From Saccoglossus kowalevskii (lineage: Eukaryota; Hemichordata; Enteropneusta; Harrimaniidae), in contig NW_003122423.1 in NCBI RefSeq assembly GCF_000003605.2, positions 28,710-92,709 of the forward strand: DNA of 64,000 nt, in the 5' to 3' direction. A program made the position numbers and the translations under genes. The first letter of the stretch is position 1; every line of letters begins with the position of its first letter. This document shows positions 38,824 through 50,537 of the stretch, piece after piece. Under the pieces are notes generated by a model, which saw nothing but the letters and a program-made list of their open reading frames with translations, ran no database searches and was not told the DNA's origin.

Positions 38824-40550
38824 ACTAACGGAGCAAAATGTTCGTATTTTAAGTCAATATTTTTTTGGCTTTATAATTAACGATGTTTTGCATTATATTT
38901 GTTCAGTTGTATGCGTAAAATGCTTCGTAAGGAATTATGCTTGTTTCTTGTTCTAAATATAAAATAATAACTTATGCGTCGTTATGACTAGGAAAAAATG
39001 GACTAGTGTGCAGTGTAGTGAGAGCGCCATCAATTCGAGATTTGTACAGTGCCGCATGGAGCTTCGCCAATCCATTGATAGTGGGATTTATATTAGACAC
39101 CGTTTGTTAACTGAACTGTAAATTATTATAGTCTTAATTTCGGTTCGCGCAGTGGAGCAATAACTTATAAATCCACTAACACTCGTAAATATATGGGTTG
39201 GTTCGGAAAGGGTGATACAGGAACAGGAACTACGTAAGTGTGTAGTCCATATGCAATGGCGTAAACAGTATTCCGATAATCCAGTCGTTATCCTGTATCA
39301 AATGTACTTAATCACTAGGACCGTATGCTCGTTTCAACAGTGACCCATAATATGCTTCCATGGTCAAGGGGGACTCTCGAGTAAGACTACACTCTTTATC
39401 AACGAGCATCATAATTGCTTCTAAGAACACAAACTGTTTAGCGCCAAACGATTAAGGGTTCATATGTTCACCAACTTACTAGTATCTTGTGCCAATTTGT
39501 CGCTGAGTTCGGTATCACTGACTAGGCAGACAAATTTAAAGCTGCACTATTTATACGTGTATGACTAATCAAACGACATTTTTGTATTGCTTGTTGGGAT
39601 TTTAATTTGGCGTAATAGCGGCAACGTTGGCAACGATGGTGACTCCGCGTCTGCCGTTTGTTTGCCATAATTGCCGACTGCTTCTAGAACATTTTATGTA
39701 TTTGTTGTTCTCTCTTTGTGAAATGAATTTAACAGCTGTTCAACAAGACTACTGTGACTTAGCTGACTTAGTTTTATTCCAGAGCTGTCAGTTGTGCCAA
39801 CGCGAATCATTGCCGAAAATCAATTTGGTGTGTATTTCTGCCGCAAGCAGATTGGTTGGCCTAATAAGAGATACAAAGACCCGCACGAAGCTCGACCACA
39901 GTACCGCGTCCGCCATATGCCTTAACTTTTGATATCAACTTCATGAATACAGAATTTCAGGATTTTTGCCATCTACCTAGTCGCATATGGGGCGGAATTT
40001 AAGCCAGGATAGCTGACTCCCTGCAAACGCCATGTTCTCTCCACGGCTTTTGCGCATATGGACGCTTAAGCTGTATCGGTTTTGGAAAATAGCCCAAACC
40101 CCGTGAGTCCTTCAGCGCTATATCTGGATGAGTATATGGGTTTTGTTTGACTGGATTGCCTCTATTGTTACGTACTTTATACACAGCTATAGGAGCATGT
40201 TTGATGCCTTTCATTGGTATTCATGGGCCCTTTAGACTTCAATAAAAACAGATCACATATTCTGTCATGAATACAAGCCCGCTGTTCTATCGATCCTCCG
40301 TGTACTCTCTTCCCCATTCACTCATCAGATTAAGTCACAACTTTTTTTATATTATGAAAGTCGCAACGATACATGTGTCATTTTTACGGCACTCCCTACT
40401 CAATTTTTTTTTCTTTCCGGAAAAAATTGTTTTCTCCGAAAAACACAGGGAGTTGTGAAATATTCTGTCCATAATTTATGTTTATATTCAGACAGCCTGA
40501 GTCCGTGTTGGCGGAGGTTTAAGGAAATCTGTATAGGACATTCGAAGGTG

Positions 40551-40598
40551 ATGTCAAGTTGATGTTTTTCATTCATGTCAAGTTGGTGTTTTTCATTC
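40551..40598. repeat. 24-bp tandem duplication
   Basis: ATGTCAAGTTGATGTTTTTC plus ATTC at 40551 is repeated at 40575 with one change. Because 24 is a multiple of three, the minus-strand frame at 40400-40750 shows a repeated NEKHQLD peptide. That frame is otherwise unrecognised. Confidence 0.9.
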
Positions 40599-41714
40599 CT
40601 GGTGCGCGGACGTACATATATCTTTCTCCTGGAGACTAGCCGTGAACTTGGCAACTTTGCACAAAACACGTTGCATGAGTTATCGGAAGGGCGCCGAATT
40701 ATACATGTAAACAATGTGGAGAGCAACAAAGACTTCGTTTTCTTTTTCAAAAGTTTAATTCGATCCCCGGGGTGTTAACAGTTGTGATTCGACAAATTGG
40801 TGCGTTACTCTCCGTATTATTCAGTGATACATATATATTAAAACGTTGACTATTTGTGAACGGATGGTTCGAACAGCACGGTACACGTCATCAACCGCAC
40901 TATCTCTGATACTACGGATAGTGGATCGCCGTCGATTATGCAGCCTCCCAGATTTAGTACAGTTGTACGCGTGGAAGACACAAAACGGTTAACAGTCTGT
41001 CGCCAACAACCGTATTCAAACTAGTAGTATTAGCAGTCGCGATTAATAAACATGATTTAAAATTAAAACGTTCGTCTGATATCCATGACAAACGAAACTG
41101 TTTTAAACCTTGCTGCCGATAACAAACGGATTATGTGGACTTTTCAAATTTGCCTATGTATAATTTCGCCGCTGCCTTATACATATTGGGGAACCAGGGA
41201 CTTTGTACGTACGCTATGCACGCGTTGACAGTAAACACACACGACCATGCACACGCGCGTAAATAAATCCTGATTTTGGACAACATTTGCGATTATCAAC
41301 ACGAATGAGCTCTGAATACGATATCCTGATTGATCGATACAGTTAATCTCCGCCATATAAAATAAATACCATGGTTACAAGCCAAATCGGTAGGTACTAC
41401 GTTGAATGTAACCCACGGTGTTCAAAAACTCACGCTACTTGTTAATATTCCATGTACACGCGAATTAGAAGTTTTCGAAGTAGACTGCGATAATAATCAC
41501 ACTGATTATTGTTAGTGATAATAACTAAAAATCAATGTATAAGTTTGAAAAAGCTTAACTTTATAAAGCACGAATCTGATGTTAGATACCTTAATATATA
41601 CCCTATATAGACACCACACTCTACGACAGAGAACACAGTCTTCAAAAGTTCTACATATAAGGAACAATCCAAACAAATAATAATTTCGAAGCACACGGTT
41701 AAACCCATACATGC

Positions 41715-41717
<3 letters not shown>

Positions 41718-41760
<43 letters not shown>
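41718..41760. repeat. (TA)n microsatellite
   Basis: About 21 uninterrupted TA units. Confidence 0.98.
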
Positions 41761-41763
<3 letters not shown>

Positions 41764-42020
41764 CCTGCACTTCAAAGATCATTGAAGAGATAGGATATAG
41801 TTATCGATTCAGTCTTTCTCTCAGTTCATGCCGTATATCCACGTGTGTACAATTGATCCACAATGCATGTCATATTCAGCGCAAAGCTAACGAGTTTATG
41901 AAGAGTATTGGGCGCTTGCTGGTGTCAAACAAGAAACGACTTTGAAAAAAATTCAACAATATAAATCAGACTGTGCGATAAGACAAGTGTATTCATTTAG
42001 GGAGCCGTGCATAATAAAGA

Positions 42021-42512
42021 CTATGTAAAAGCAGCATGCGGCTGGAAATCATGGTGAGTTCTGACTGACTGCACAGCGATTTCATACGTACGGAAGAAAA
42101 ACACCTCAGACTTACTCTTCCATGAACCGGCAAATTGGTGGAAAAACCCCTCAACTAGAAGAAATGGCACGAAATCGTGAAAATGGACCAAAATAGCGTA
42201 AAAATCTTGCTTCCTTACCTTTTGTAGCTTTTGCGTGCTTGAGTGGCGTTCCTCACAGTCGCGGTGTTTTATATGGTAAAGATGACTTGCTCTTGACCAG
42301 GGGGTTCTGTGAAATAGACGACACGTCAAAATGTCATCCAAAGTTGTTTTTGCACATATATAGCTACATGTGTAACAAAGCCCCAATGAATACGTCATCA
42401 CAGCCAAGCCGTTGCTAGGGGAAACGGACTCTTCCAATTTGGCAACCCTGGCTTCGCCATAATAACGATCTGGTTGATATCGCATCGGGCTGGGCTCATT
42501 GATTTGGGGCAA
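42021..42512 (-). CDS. Unrecognised 163-codon minus-strand frame (doubtful)
   Basis: This frame runs on the same strand as the Pax6-like exon, about 38 kb upstream of it. The nominal start is TTG; the first ATG in frame is ten codons in, at MRYQPDRYYGE. The first 40 or so codons look more protein-like (charged and polar) than the rest, which becomes Cys- and Phe-rich. A 5' exon of the gene beginning here is possible in principle. However, I see no clear donor with the needed one-base overhang, and it resembles no PAX6 N-terminus I know. The plus strand over the same stretch has a weak RFX-like site (42411-42425). Confidence 0.1.
   Translation of the reverse strand: MPQINEPSPMRYQPDRYYGEARVAKLEESVSPSNGLAVMTYSLGLCYTCSYICAKTTLDDILTCRLFHRTPWSRASHLYHIKHRDCEERHSSTQKLQKVRKQDFYAILVHFHDFVPFLLVEGFFHQFAGSWKSKSEVFFFRTYEIAVQSVRTHHDFQPHAAFT
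42411..42425. promoter_or_regulatory. Degenerate X-box (RFX-like)
   Basis: GTTGCT-AGG-GGAAAC has the X-box layout with a 3-bp spacer and one mismatch in each half-site. Confidence 0.15.
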
Positions 42513-43719
42513 TTAATAAATTGGGGCGTCGTCACGAGCATAATCGTCACACAAGTATGTCATTATCACGGAGATTGGTGTTGTTCTCTTTTGTTGTCTA
42601 TTTAGCCTATTATTGTCTCGCCAACTGTCGCGCATTTCGCGCAGCAAAACCAGAATTGGCTAGCAAACAGCTCTTCAAAGTATTCTAAAATAATATAGAC
42701 ATACAAAATCTTTTAATTGCGTGACTCCCTAACAGAATATGAGTATCAATTTGTCGTATTGAAAACAACTTGTCAATTTCGTGGAATCGACATGAAAGTT
42801 AGCTCCGGCCGGCCGTAATAGAAATGTATGATGGACACACAACACTAAAAATTGTGCCCATACGTAGTGTAGCCCTGCAAAATTAGCTTTCAAAACATGA
42901 CCACGCGACTTATTGTTGCCAGGGCTGTGAGCAAATAAGAGAACAAAGACACCGTGGAATATGGATTCTGCAGATTCAACTCGTAATGCGACGTTTGCAC
43001 AATCCCCGCTAACTAAACGAGAGGGGAGAATGTTAGTGTATAGGATTTTATTTTGGATGATTTTAGTCCAAATTGGTGAAAGGGACGAGGTTTATTGAGA
43101 GGGATCTAAAATATCCGTGGTGAATGAAGAAGTTCGAGACTAAATAATACAATTAAATAAAAAAAGATTTAAATTAAACGTAGCCTTATGTTTGGCACGT
43201 TGTGCTTATAACACAATGAATTAATTTAGAAACGAGATTATTAATTGTTTGATTAATTACTTATAATTAAACTTGATTGATTAATGAATCACCTGTGGAA
43301 TTGTCCATGCAATCATAATAGTGCGTCCTGATTGTCTACACATCTTTCGAATATTATTCACGTAAATTTCATCATTTATAACTCACTCTTCGTCACGGTT
43401 ATAAGATTAGTTGTTTTTCACATCTTACCAAATCCTATACTAGTGAAATCATTTGTTCTTGACATTGTGTTGGTTGCAAACGATATTGATACGACGCTGG
43501 GTGATGCCCTGCTCCGCTGAGCCGAATTAAAACGCTCCCCGCAACGCCGACGCTTGTCACTACACGCCCCGTGGCAGTGTCACGGTATTGAGGGTGCTCA
43601 TCAATAAAAATTGCAGGAAAGATGGGAAAGGGTAAAATGAAACAAAACAATTGATATAAACCCTGGTATACATGCTTGAGTGCGAGTGGGTGTCAAACTG
43701 TGCAGATGAGTGGGTGTGA

Positions 43720-44505
43720 GGGGCTATGCAGTAAAGTCCCGATGTAGATTGGGCTGAATGTGACGATTTATTCAGTGCCCCATTTTGAGAGTGATGGGCG
43801 TCACGGGTTATGGAGTGACTCGAAAAGGTTGAGACATGTGTATATGTGATATGTGAAGTTCCCGGTTTTGATTAGGTAGGTTTTATAGGTTGTGCAGTGA
43901 AGTTCCCGATGTGGATTGGGTGGATGAAGTGAATTCGAGCAATGTGGTGCTAGTCAAATCATTAAAGTCAAGGTTATTTGACAATAGCAACCAGATGACT
44001 TCGACCCATTGTTAATAATGTATGGCCTGAATAACATATTGTACCCGGTTACGTCAACACCGTGACCCTATTATGATGGAGTTGGATAACAAACATTGAA
44101 TGTTTCAAGCAAATGTTAATGTCTAATAATTGGAACTAGATATTTAAGTTTTCAAAATCAATTCTTAACTATATTAATATGTCTTGGGCATACGCGATAT
44201 AATATATGCGATATAATACATACGATATAATATATGCGATATAATACATACGATATAATATATGCGATATAATACATGCGATATAATATATGCGATATAA
44301 TACATACGATATAATATATGCGATATAATACATGCGATATAATATATGCGATATAATACATACGATATAATATATGCGATATAATACATACGATATAATA
44401 TATGCGATATAATACATGCGAAATAATAATTTGCGAAATTTTGTTCTATATTTTCTGTAAATGGCACATGTTTTAGTTTTATTTGAGCGGTTTATACTAC
44501 TACTA
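43720..44505. repeat. Left copy of a tandem segmental duplication
   Basis: Landmarks shared in order with the next block are TATGCAGTAAAGT, GCCCCATTTTGA, AGTTCCCGG, GTGAATTC, AGTCAAATCATT, TATTGTACCC, TACGTCAACA, ATGATGGAGTTGG, TATATTTTCTGTAAATGGCA and GAGCGGTTTATACTA. This copy is interrupted by the 14-bp array at 44194-44430. Confidence 0.88.
44194..44430. repeat. 14-bp tandem array, about 16 units
   Basis: The unit is RCGATATAATAYAT. GCG/ACG and TAT/CAT variants alternate, so 28-bp dimers are visible. The array sits inside the left copy of the duplication. The open minus-strand frames here (YYIAYIIS-type peptides) are a by-product of the repeat. Confidence 0.97.
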
Positions 44506-45510
44506 TTATGCAGTAAAGTAGCGAAATGTATTGGATGGAATGTGACAATTTATTCTGTGCCCCATTTTGACGGATAATAAAGTTCCCGGTATGGATTAGG
44601 TGGGTATGACGGGCTGTGCAGTGAAGTTCCCCAAGTGACAGTGGGCTGGGTTTGGAAAGGTGAGGTGGGTTATGCAGTGCTATCCCTGATGTGAAGTGTG
44701 GTGGGTGTAACAAGTGTATGCAGTGAAGTTCCCCAAGTGACAGTGGGCTGGGTTTGGAAAGGTGAGGTGGGTTATGCAGTGCTATCCCTGATGTGAAGTG
44801 TGGTGGGTGTAACAAGTGTATGCAGTGAAGTTCCCCAAGTGACAGTGGGCTGGGTTTGGAAAGGTGAGGTGGGTTATGCAGTGCTATCCCTGATGTGAAG
44901 TGTGGTGGGTGTAACAAGTGTATGCAGTGAAAGCCCCGATGTGGCCGTGGGTTGGGTTTGGGAGGGTGTGGTGCGTTATGTAGTGATATCCCTGGTGTGG
45001 AAAGTATTGAGTGCGGTAGACCCGACAGGTGTATGTGGTGAAGTCATCGCTGTGGAGTGTGGTGGGTGTGATGTAAAGGGGTGTAGTGACAACCCGGATG
45101 TGGATTGGGTAGATGTAGTGAATTCCTGCTATGTGGTGCAAGTCAAATCATTTATTTCAGAGTTATTTTACAATAGAACCCAAATGACTGCAACTCACTG
45201 TTATTGAAATACGGTCCGAGATGGTCTACCTATGAATAATATATTGTACCCGATTACGTCAACAGCGTGATCTTACCATGATGGAGTTGGGCAACAAACT
45301 TTCAATAACTGTTTCAAAGGATTGTTAATATATAAACCTGTCTCTGGAGCTAGATTTTTCAAAACAAATTCTTTGTATTAAACATGGTTTGGACATTTGC
45401 GATTTAAAATCCATGCGACATTACATCGTGCCTTTTATCCTATATTTTCTGTAAATGGCATGAGTTTTTTTTTTTTTTGAGCGGTTTATACTATCACTAT
45501 TGCGCGGTGA
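44506..45510. repeat. Right copy of the tandem segmental duplication
   Basis: Begins with TATGCAGTAAAGT at about 44508 and repeats the landmarks of the left copy, ending with GAGCGGTTTATACTATCACT. It contains the 102-bp array and a T14 run (45465-45478), and lacks the expanded 14-bp array. Confidence 0.88.
44621..44926. repeat. 102-bp tandem array, three near-identical copies
   Basis: Copies start GTGAAGTTCCCCAAGTGACA at 44621, 44723 and 44825. A diverged fourth copy starts at 44927. The period is a multiple of three, so the minus strand carries a 141-codon frame with a 34-residue repeat (HPPHFTSGIALHNPP...), which I take to be an artefact. Confidence 0.96.
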
Positions 45511-48500
45511 ATTAGGTTTAGTTGTCGGCATATGACGGGTAGTCTAATTAGCAGTTTAACAAGCATCCAATCATGTCAATTTTTTCTCATCCGTACAATT
45601 CAGGAAAGAAATATAAATCCGTGCATAAAAGTGGGATCGCAGTTTAGCAAGTCTCCTGTCACAACTGGTTCCGGCATGCAATCGGGTGCATTTTGTCTTG
45701 AAGACCCCCTAGTTAGTCATTAATGAAACGATGGCAATTATTGCCTCCCGAATATTTAATTCTAATGCAGTGGCAGTAATTATTTTTTTTCTTACTTTTG
45801 TGGAATGTTCATGTTTATCGCATGGCTTCATCCAAATAAGAAAAATATTCAAGTTTATGTTCAATTGTATTTCTTTGTGCGTGCTTCTAATGCCTAGATA
45901 TGAGCATGAATAAAAGAATACATGTCTTTGTTTACTACCCTTAAATAAGACAACGAATTAAGAGAGTTTCCTACGCATCGTCGAATCAATGTGTATCTTG
46001 ATTAAACATTCTCTGTGTTAAAAACGCATTATTGACTACTATTGATATTTTTTGCCATGATTTGACGATATTTCTTATTCACGTGGCGATGAAGGCATGG
46101 TTAGGGATTTTTACTGAGAATCTGGATTGTATTTATTTTCGCTTGAGTCGTCAGCGGTTAAATGCACGGACTGGTAATAAGAATGGACGTTTTCCGACTT
46201 TTATCTTTATCGGTGGAAATCTACCATCAAACTTTACAAAAGTCATCAAATTGACCACAAACTGTGAGATAAGTATGTAGCTTTTGAATCATAATATTTG
46301 TATTGAGAATCAAGTAATTCGGTAGTTCTTGATTTAGACGGGAAATTATACTTCAGTATTTTGCTAAATAACATTACGTTCATATGTATAGAGTGCATTG
46401 GTACATTGTGTATTCAATATTACATCTAAGAGATTCCGACTCAGGCTATTAAGCAACACTACACTGTTGTATATTTAACTTGTAGACCACATTCTTGCGT
46501 AGAAGTTTAACTATGACCTTCAAATCAATTTATCCGTAATAACGACAAACAGTTTCAAATGTTATGTTTTTACTTGAAAAGTCAGTGGTTTTTCAAAGTT
46601 TTAAAAGCATATTCTTCACTATCCCTCAATAGCGAGAACGCAATCGTAGCTGTAATTACTGTGAGAAAGAGTTTAGAGAAAAGGCTCTATCTATTGGATT
46701 GCTTGTATATCAATATGCTTCTGTGAAAGATAGGTTTTCTTCTAATGCGTTTCCTTGTCTTTCACGCTCTGGGTTTCTGTCCTAATTTTAAACCACTTAT
46801 CAATGTTTCTCTCACACGTGTTTTAAGCTTGGATAAAAACACAAATACACCCGTAAGTGGGGGGTACACGTGATAGCAAATAATTTTCAAAGCAGTCTGT
46901 TCAAGGCCGGCGGTCCGTTACACCATTAAATAGACATTTTTGATATTATATTTCGTGGCGTTTGACTCGCTAATCGCACACTCGACTTTTCTTTTATATG
47001 TATTTGGCTCAGAGAAAAGCTAGAGTAAGCCGGGCACACGTTCCCTGTTATGCATGCCTGAAAAATTACACGGAAAAACACACAAGCTTTTAATAAATGT
47101 AGAGTCGGTGACGATGGGTCGCAACTTCTGTTCTTCATTGGCGATATGGGTGACATCAATGTAAGCGATTGTCTTCACCGGGGTGTGTAGATACAAATGT
47201 ACACTCTATTATCAGAAACAGGCCGGAATTACAACACAAAGACCCTCATATGACTATTATCATTAGGTCTTTGAACAGAAAAAAATATTTAATTAAAATA
47301 TGAAAGTTGAAGATGAAGGCAAGAACAGTAGTCATGTAATGCATGGGCTCTCAGCCGCCATTGGAAAAATGATTCTTTAAAAGCGTTATACAAGTTAAGT
47401 TCTGTACCATATTTGTATACACTCAATTCTGAACTTATTATGTGTCGTATCTGTTAAACAAAACACAATCAAGACCAGAAAATGTGAAACGTACAAAGTG
47501 CGACGGTTTGGAATGTCGTATCTGCACACAATACATTACATAATTGAAATTGATCCTATTATGCACAACAGACAACGATAAGTTATTGTGATTTGAAGAC
47601 GACTTAGATTATACGTTTCATTTTGAAGAGTTTTCCGTTCTTCTCAAAGGCCTCTTGCATTGATTCATTACTGACCTTTCACGGCCACCTCTTTATGATT
47701 AAGGCAATTTAGTTGCATCTTGTTCTGGGAGGACGGCTCCCTTTAATGAGGTGGGATCAAATTATAATCTGTTCGCTTGGAAATATATATCGCTACTCTT
47801 ATGAAATAAGTGACCTGTGCAATATAGAAATATTGGGGCATTTTTGTATCTGCTGATTTCAAATTGCCTGCATTCACGTGATGTTCCCTGAGTGACTCGC
47901 CCAGGTTTTCGCAGTCACTTGGTGTTTGCTTGAACTATGTGACGTAATGAGCCCGCGCAAAGAGAAAGTACATATACTATTATGTATATATACTCTCGTT
48001 CTACAAGCTGTTCCCAGGCATATTCTAACACTGCCAGAATTGAGTGTTGTTATATTGAATGAATCAAAAATAAAAGTTACGAAGCTCTTAAATTTATTTA
48101 ATATAATGTCGGGAATGGGTATTATGCTGCAGGAAAGTCGTTACATGCCACGTCAATGCACGTGACTGAAGCACGTTTGGTCAGTTTGTGGAGAGGTTTG
48201 CATACACGTTGACAATATGGTTTGGACTTAAATCCATTTCAAAGCACGGTAATTACATATCTTTACGACTGAGCCCATTTTTAAGTGAATTTTTAGTATG
48301 TTTAATGTCTTCGAGTATAAATAATTTAAAGGATATTCCGTCGCCAATTTTCATGACGTATCAACTTGCTCCTTTGTTGACATTTGGCGCCAATTGTTGG
48401 TCGTCTACGATGTTTGTGATTTGATGTAAGAGGATAGCTGTATATCGATTGGCGATAACAATACTGAGTTTTCCATTGTGTGCGATCTTCTTTTCAAAAG

Positions 48501-50537
48501 AAGCTCAGAAGACAAAGAACGGAGACACTATTTATTTTATAGATGTCAACTGAAAGCGTTTTGGGGGTATCGCAAATGCACACAAAATAACAAATTTGTT
48601 TTCTTCACATCATAATGAATATAATGAACGATTTGGAATTTTATTACAACACAAACTAGCAAATATATCTTCCGGTGGGTTTTATTGGTGATGGCACGAC
48701 AGGTGACAGTACGGACCATTTGTCAACTAATGCTTTCCAGACTTCGAACATAATTTAGAATTATGCAAATTAAGTATCTAGAACCGGGCCGTTGAGTTAG
48801 CACCAATTTAATACATGCTGTTATATGTAACCTTGTAAATTAAAGCACTAATCTTTACAGGCGTTTCTACTTAATGTTACGACGCAAAAAACTCTTTAAA
48901 TTTAACTAATCATACGAATTATACGTAGCTGCTAGCACACATCAACATTTTATCCCTCTTATTTTTGGTGTCCAAAATCTTCGTGCGTGCTTCATAAAGT
49001 ATCCAACTGTTTGAACGATTATCGTTTCAGATTTCCGCTTGCATGTGTAACACTGAGTTCGCAACAAATAAACCACTCCGGTTTTGGTGAAAAGTCCGCA
49101 TAATAATTGTGTTCACGGTGAACATTAATTTGGCAGTTGGAGAGGTAATCGGATTAATTAGCAGGAGCATCGATGCGAGCTAAAACATATTGTTGGCTGT
49201 GGGGATAATAATGTCGAATCCTTCCTACTTTTCGCGCGTTAGAGCAGACGCGCTGATACTTTGCGGGCTAGAGTAATATAACGCCATTAAGTGGGTGGAT
49301 AATGGACGTAGGGAAGACTTTTGATTTATTACATACTTGACATTGTATTAAAACCGTAATGCATCCATGGGCCCTAATTATTAAATGGGTAATGAACACA
49401 ATATTTTTTGGACAATTTGGCTTCTCTAAATGTTCTTGGCAGAGTGGTGAAGCATCTGTCATCTCACACTCGGACATTGTATGAAATCTTCTTTGACTGG
49501 AATCGGTTAATGTTATCGTTGAAATCGATTAAAATCGGTGTGCATACATTTTTTATAAGCCGTTTTAATTAAAAAGACAACAAGTAAACATATACTTTAG
49601 TTAATCCATCGTTCACTGGGATCTGGGGCAAAATCAATAACATGAATTTCGACATGAAGTTACAAAAAAAAGGTGAAATAATACAGTTAGATGCAAAACA
49701 TTAAATCCTGTCTTTATCTCTTGCAATAGTTTACGCAGCCATGAGTTTCCGACAAATAACCAAAGCACATCACAGTGACTGTAAGTCGTTTAATCCAATC
49801 AGTGTAACAAGAACGTAATGTCCAACGGCACAGATTACCGATGGTACATTACCTAAATATATTCAAGTACGTATAACCTGTACATTGCATTGCAAAACGA
49901 AACGTGAATTCGAAAAATTACTCATATATTTGGTATCAAGAAGCGATGAAGGATGATTTCAACGCGATTATTTTATAAAATTATTCATCGGTAAACTGAA
50001 CTGTGCATATGACATGCACTGTGACTACTAGTATATTTAGAACGTAATGTTTTATAATCCCACAATCCCTTGCGCTGCTAAAATGTGTTTATTGTTTTTG
50101 AGTGTGGGAGTTAGAGGAAGCTGTGAATGTATTTGAAATGCGAAGCTAGAAATAATCCTAATGAGAAAGTAACCTCTGAATTTCGAACAGAATTTTGCGT
50201 GTATAAAGTACATATTACGTATTTTGAAAATTTAGTTTGGACATAATGAGGGAATACAATCATTGTACTAAATGATAATCAGACTGTCACAGCATTGTTG
50301 ACAAACTTTATGAGAAGGAATGCGATGAACATACACCACAGTGACAAAAAGGAAAATATTCACTGAGAATAAGTGTGCACATTTTTAAACTGGTTTCAAT
50401 TGGTCTACCATTTCTCCAGCACTATCCACCATTTACAAAACGAATACAACGTTGTGCAACAGCCACTTCACTTTACAATTAGCACATCATTAGCAGCACG
50501 AGCTCTACATATGAATAGATAGAAACATACGTATTAA
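45511..50537. other. Non-coding region with no recognisable gene
   Basis: AT-rich sequence with frames below about 85 codons and no recognisable products. TAATCGGATTA at 49146-49156 fits a paired-class homeodomain dimer site, but about four such matches are expected by chance in the window. Confidence 0.55.

Larger units (their letters stand above)
31630..43719. other. Non-coding region with no recognisable gene
   Basis: The region holds CREs, a weak X-box, short direct repeats and a (TA)n tract, listed separately. Plus-strand frames at 35969-36286 and 36364-36681 (105 codons each) and a minus-strand frame at 42021-42512 (163 codons) are the longest; none is recognisable. Confidence 0.5.

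Noticed and set aside
41512-41945. Frames with IYIYIYIY runs on both strands
   Set aside because: These are translations of the (TA)n microsatellite.
44158-44467. Overlapping minus-strand frames made of YYIAYIISHVLYRI-type repeats
   Set aside because: They are a by-product of the 14-bp AT-rich array, not a protein.
44492-44917. 141-codon minus-strand frame with a 34-residue repeat
   Set aside because: Its period equals that of the 102-bp array (a multiple of three), so it stays open automatically. No signal, domain or splice context supports coding.
49146-49156. TAATCGGATTA here, and TAATACCATTA at 12654-12664, as PAX6-class homeodomain dimer (P3) autoregulatory sites
   Set aside because: About four matches to TAATNNNATTA are expected by chance in 64 kb at this composition, so the sites carry no weight without conservation.
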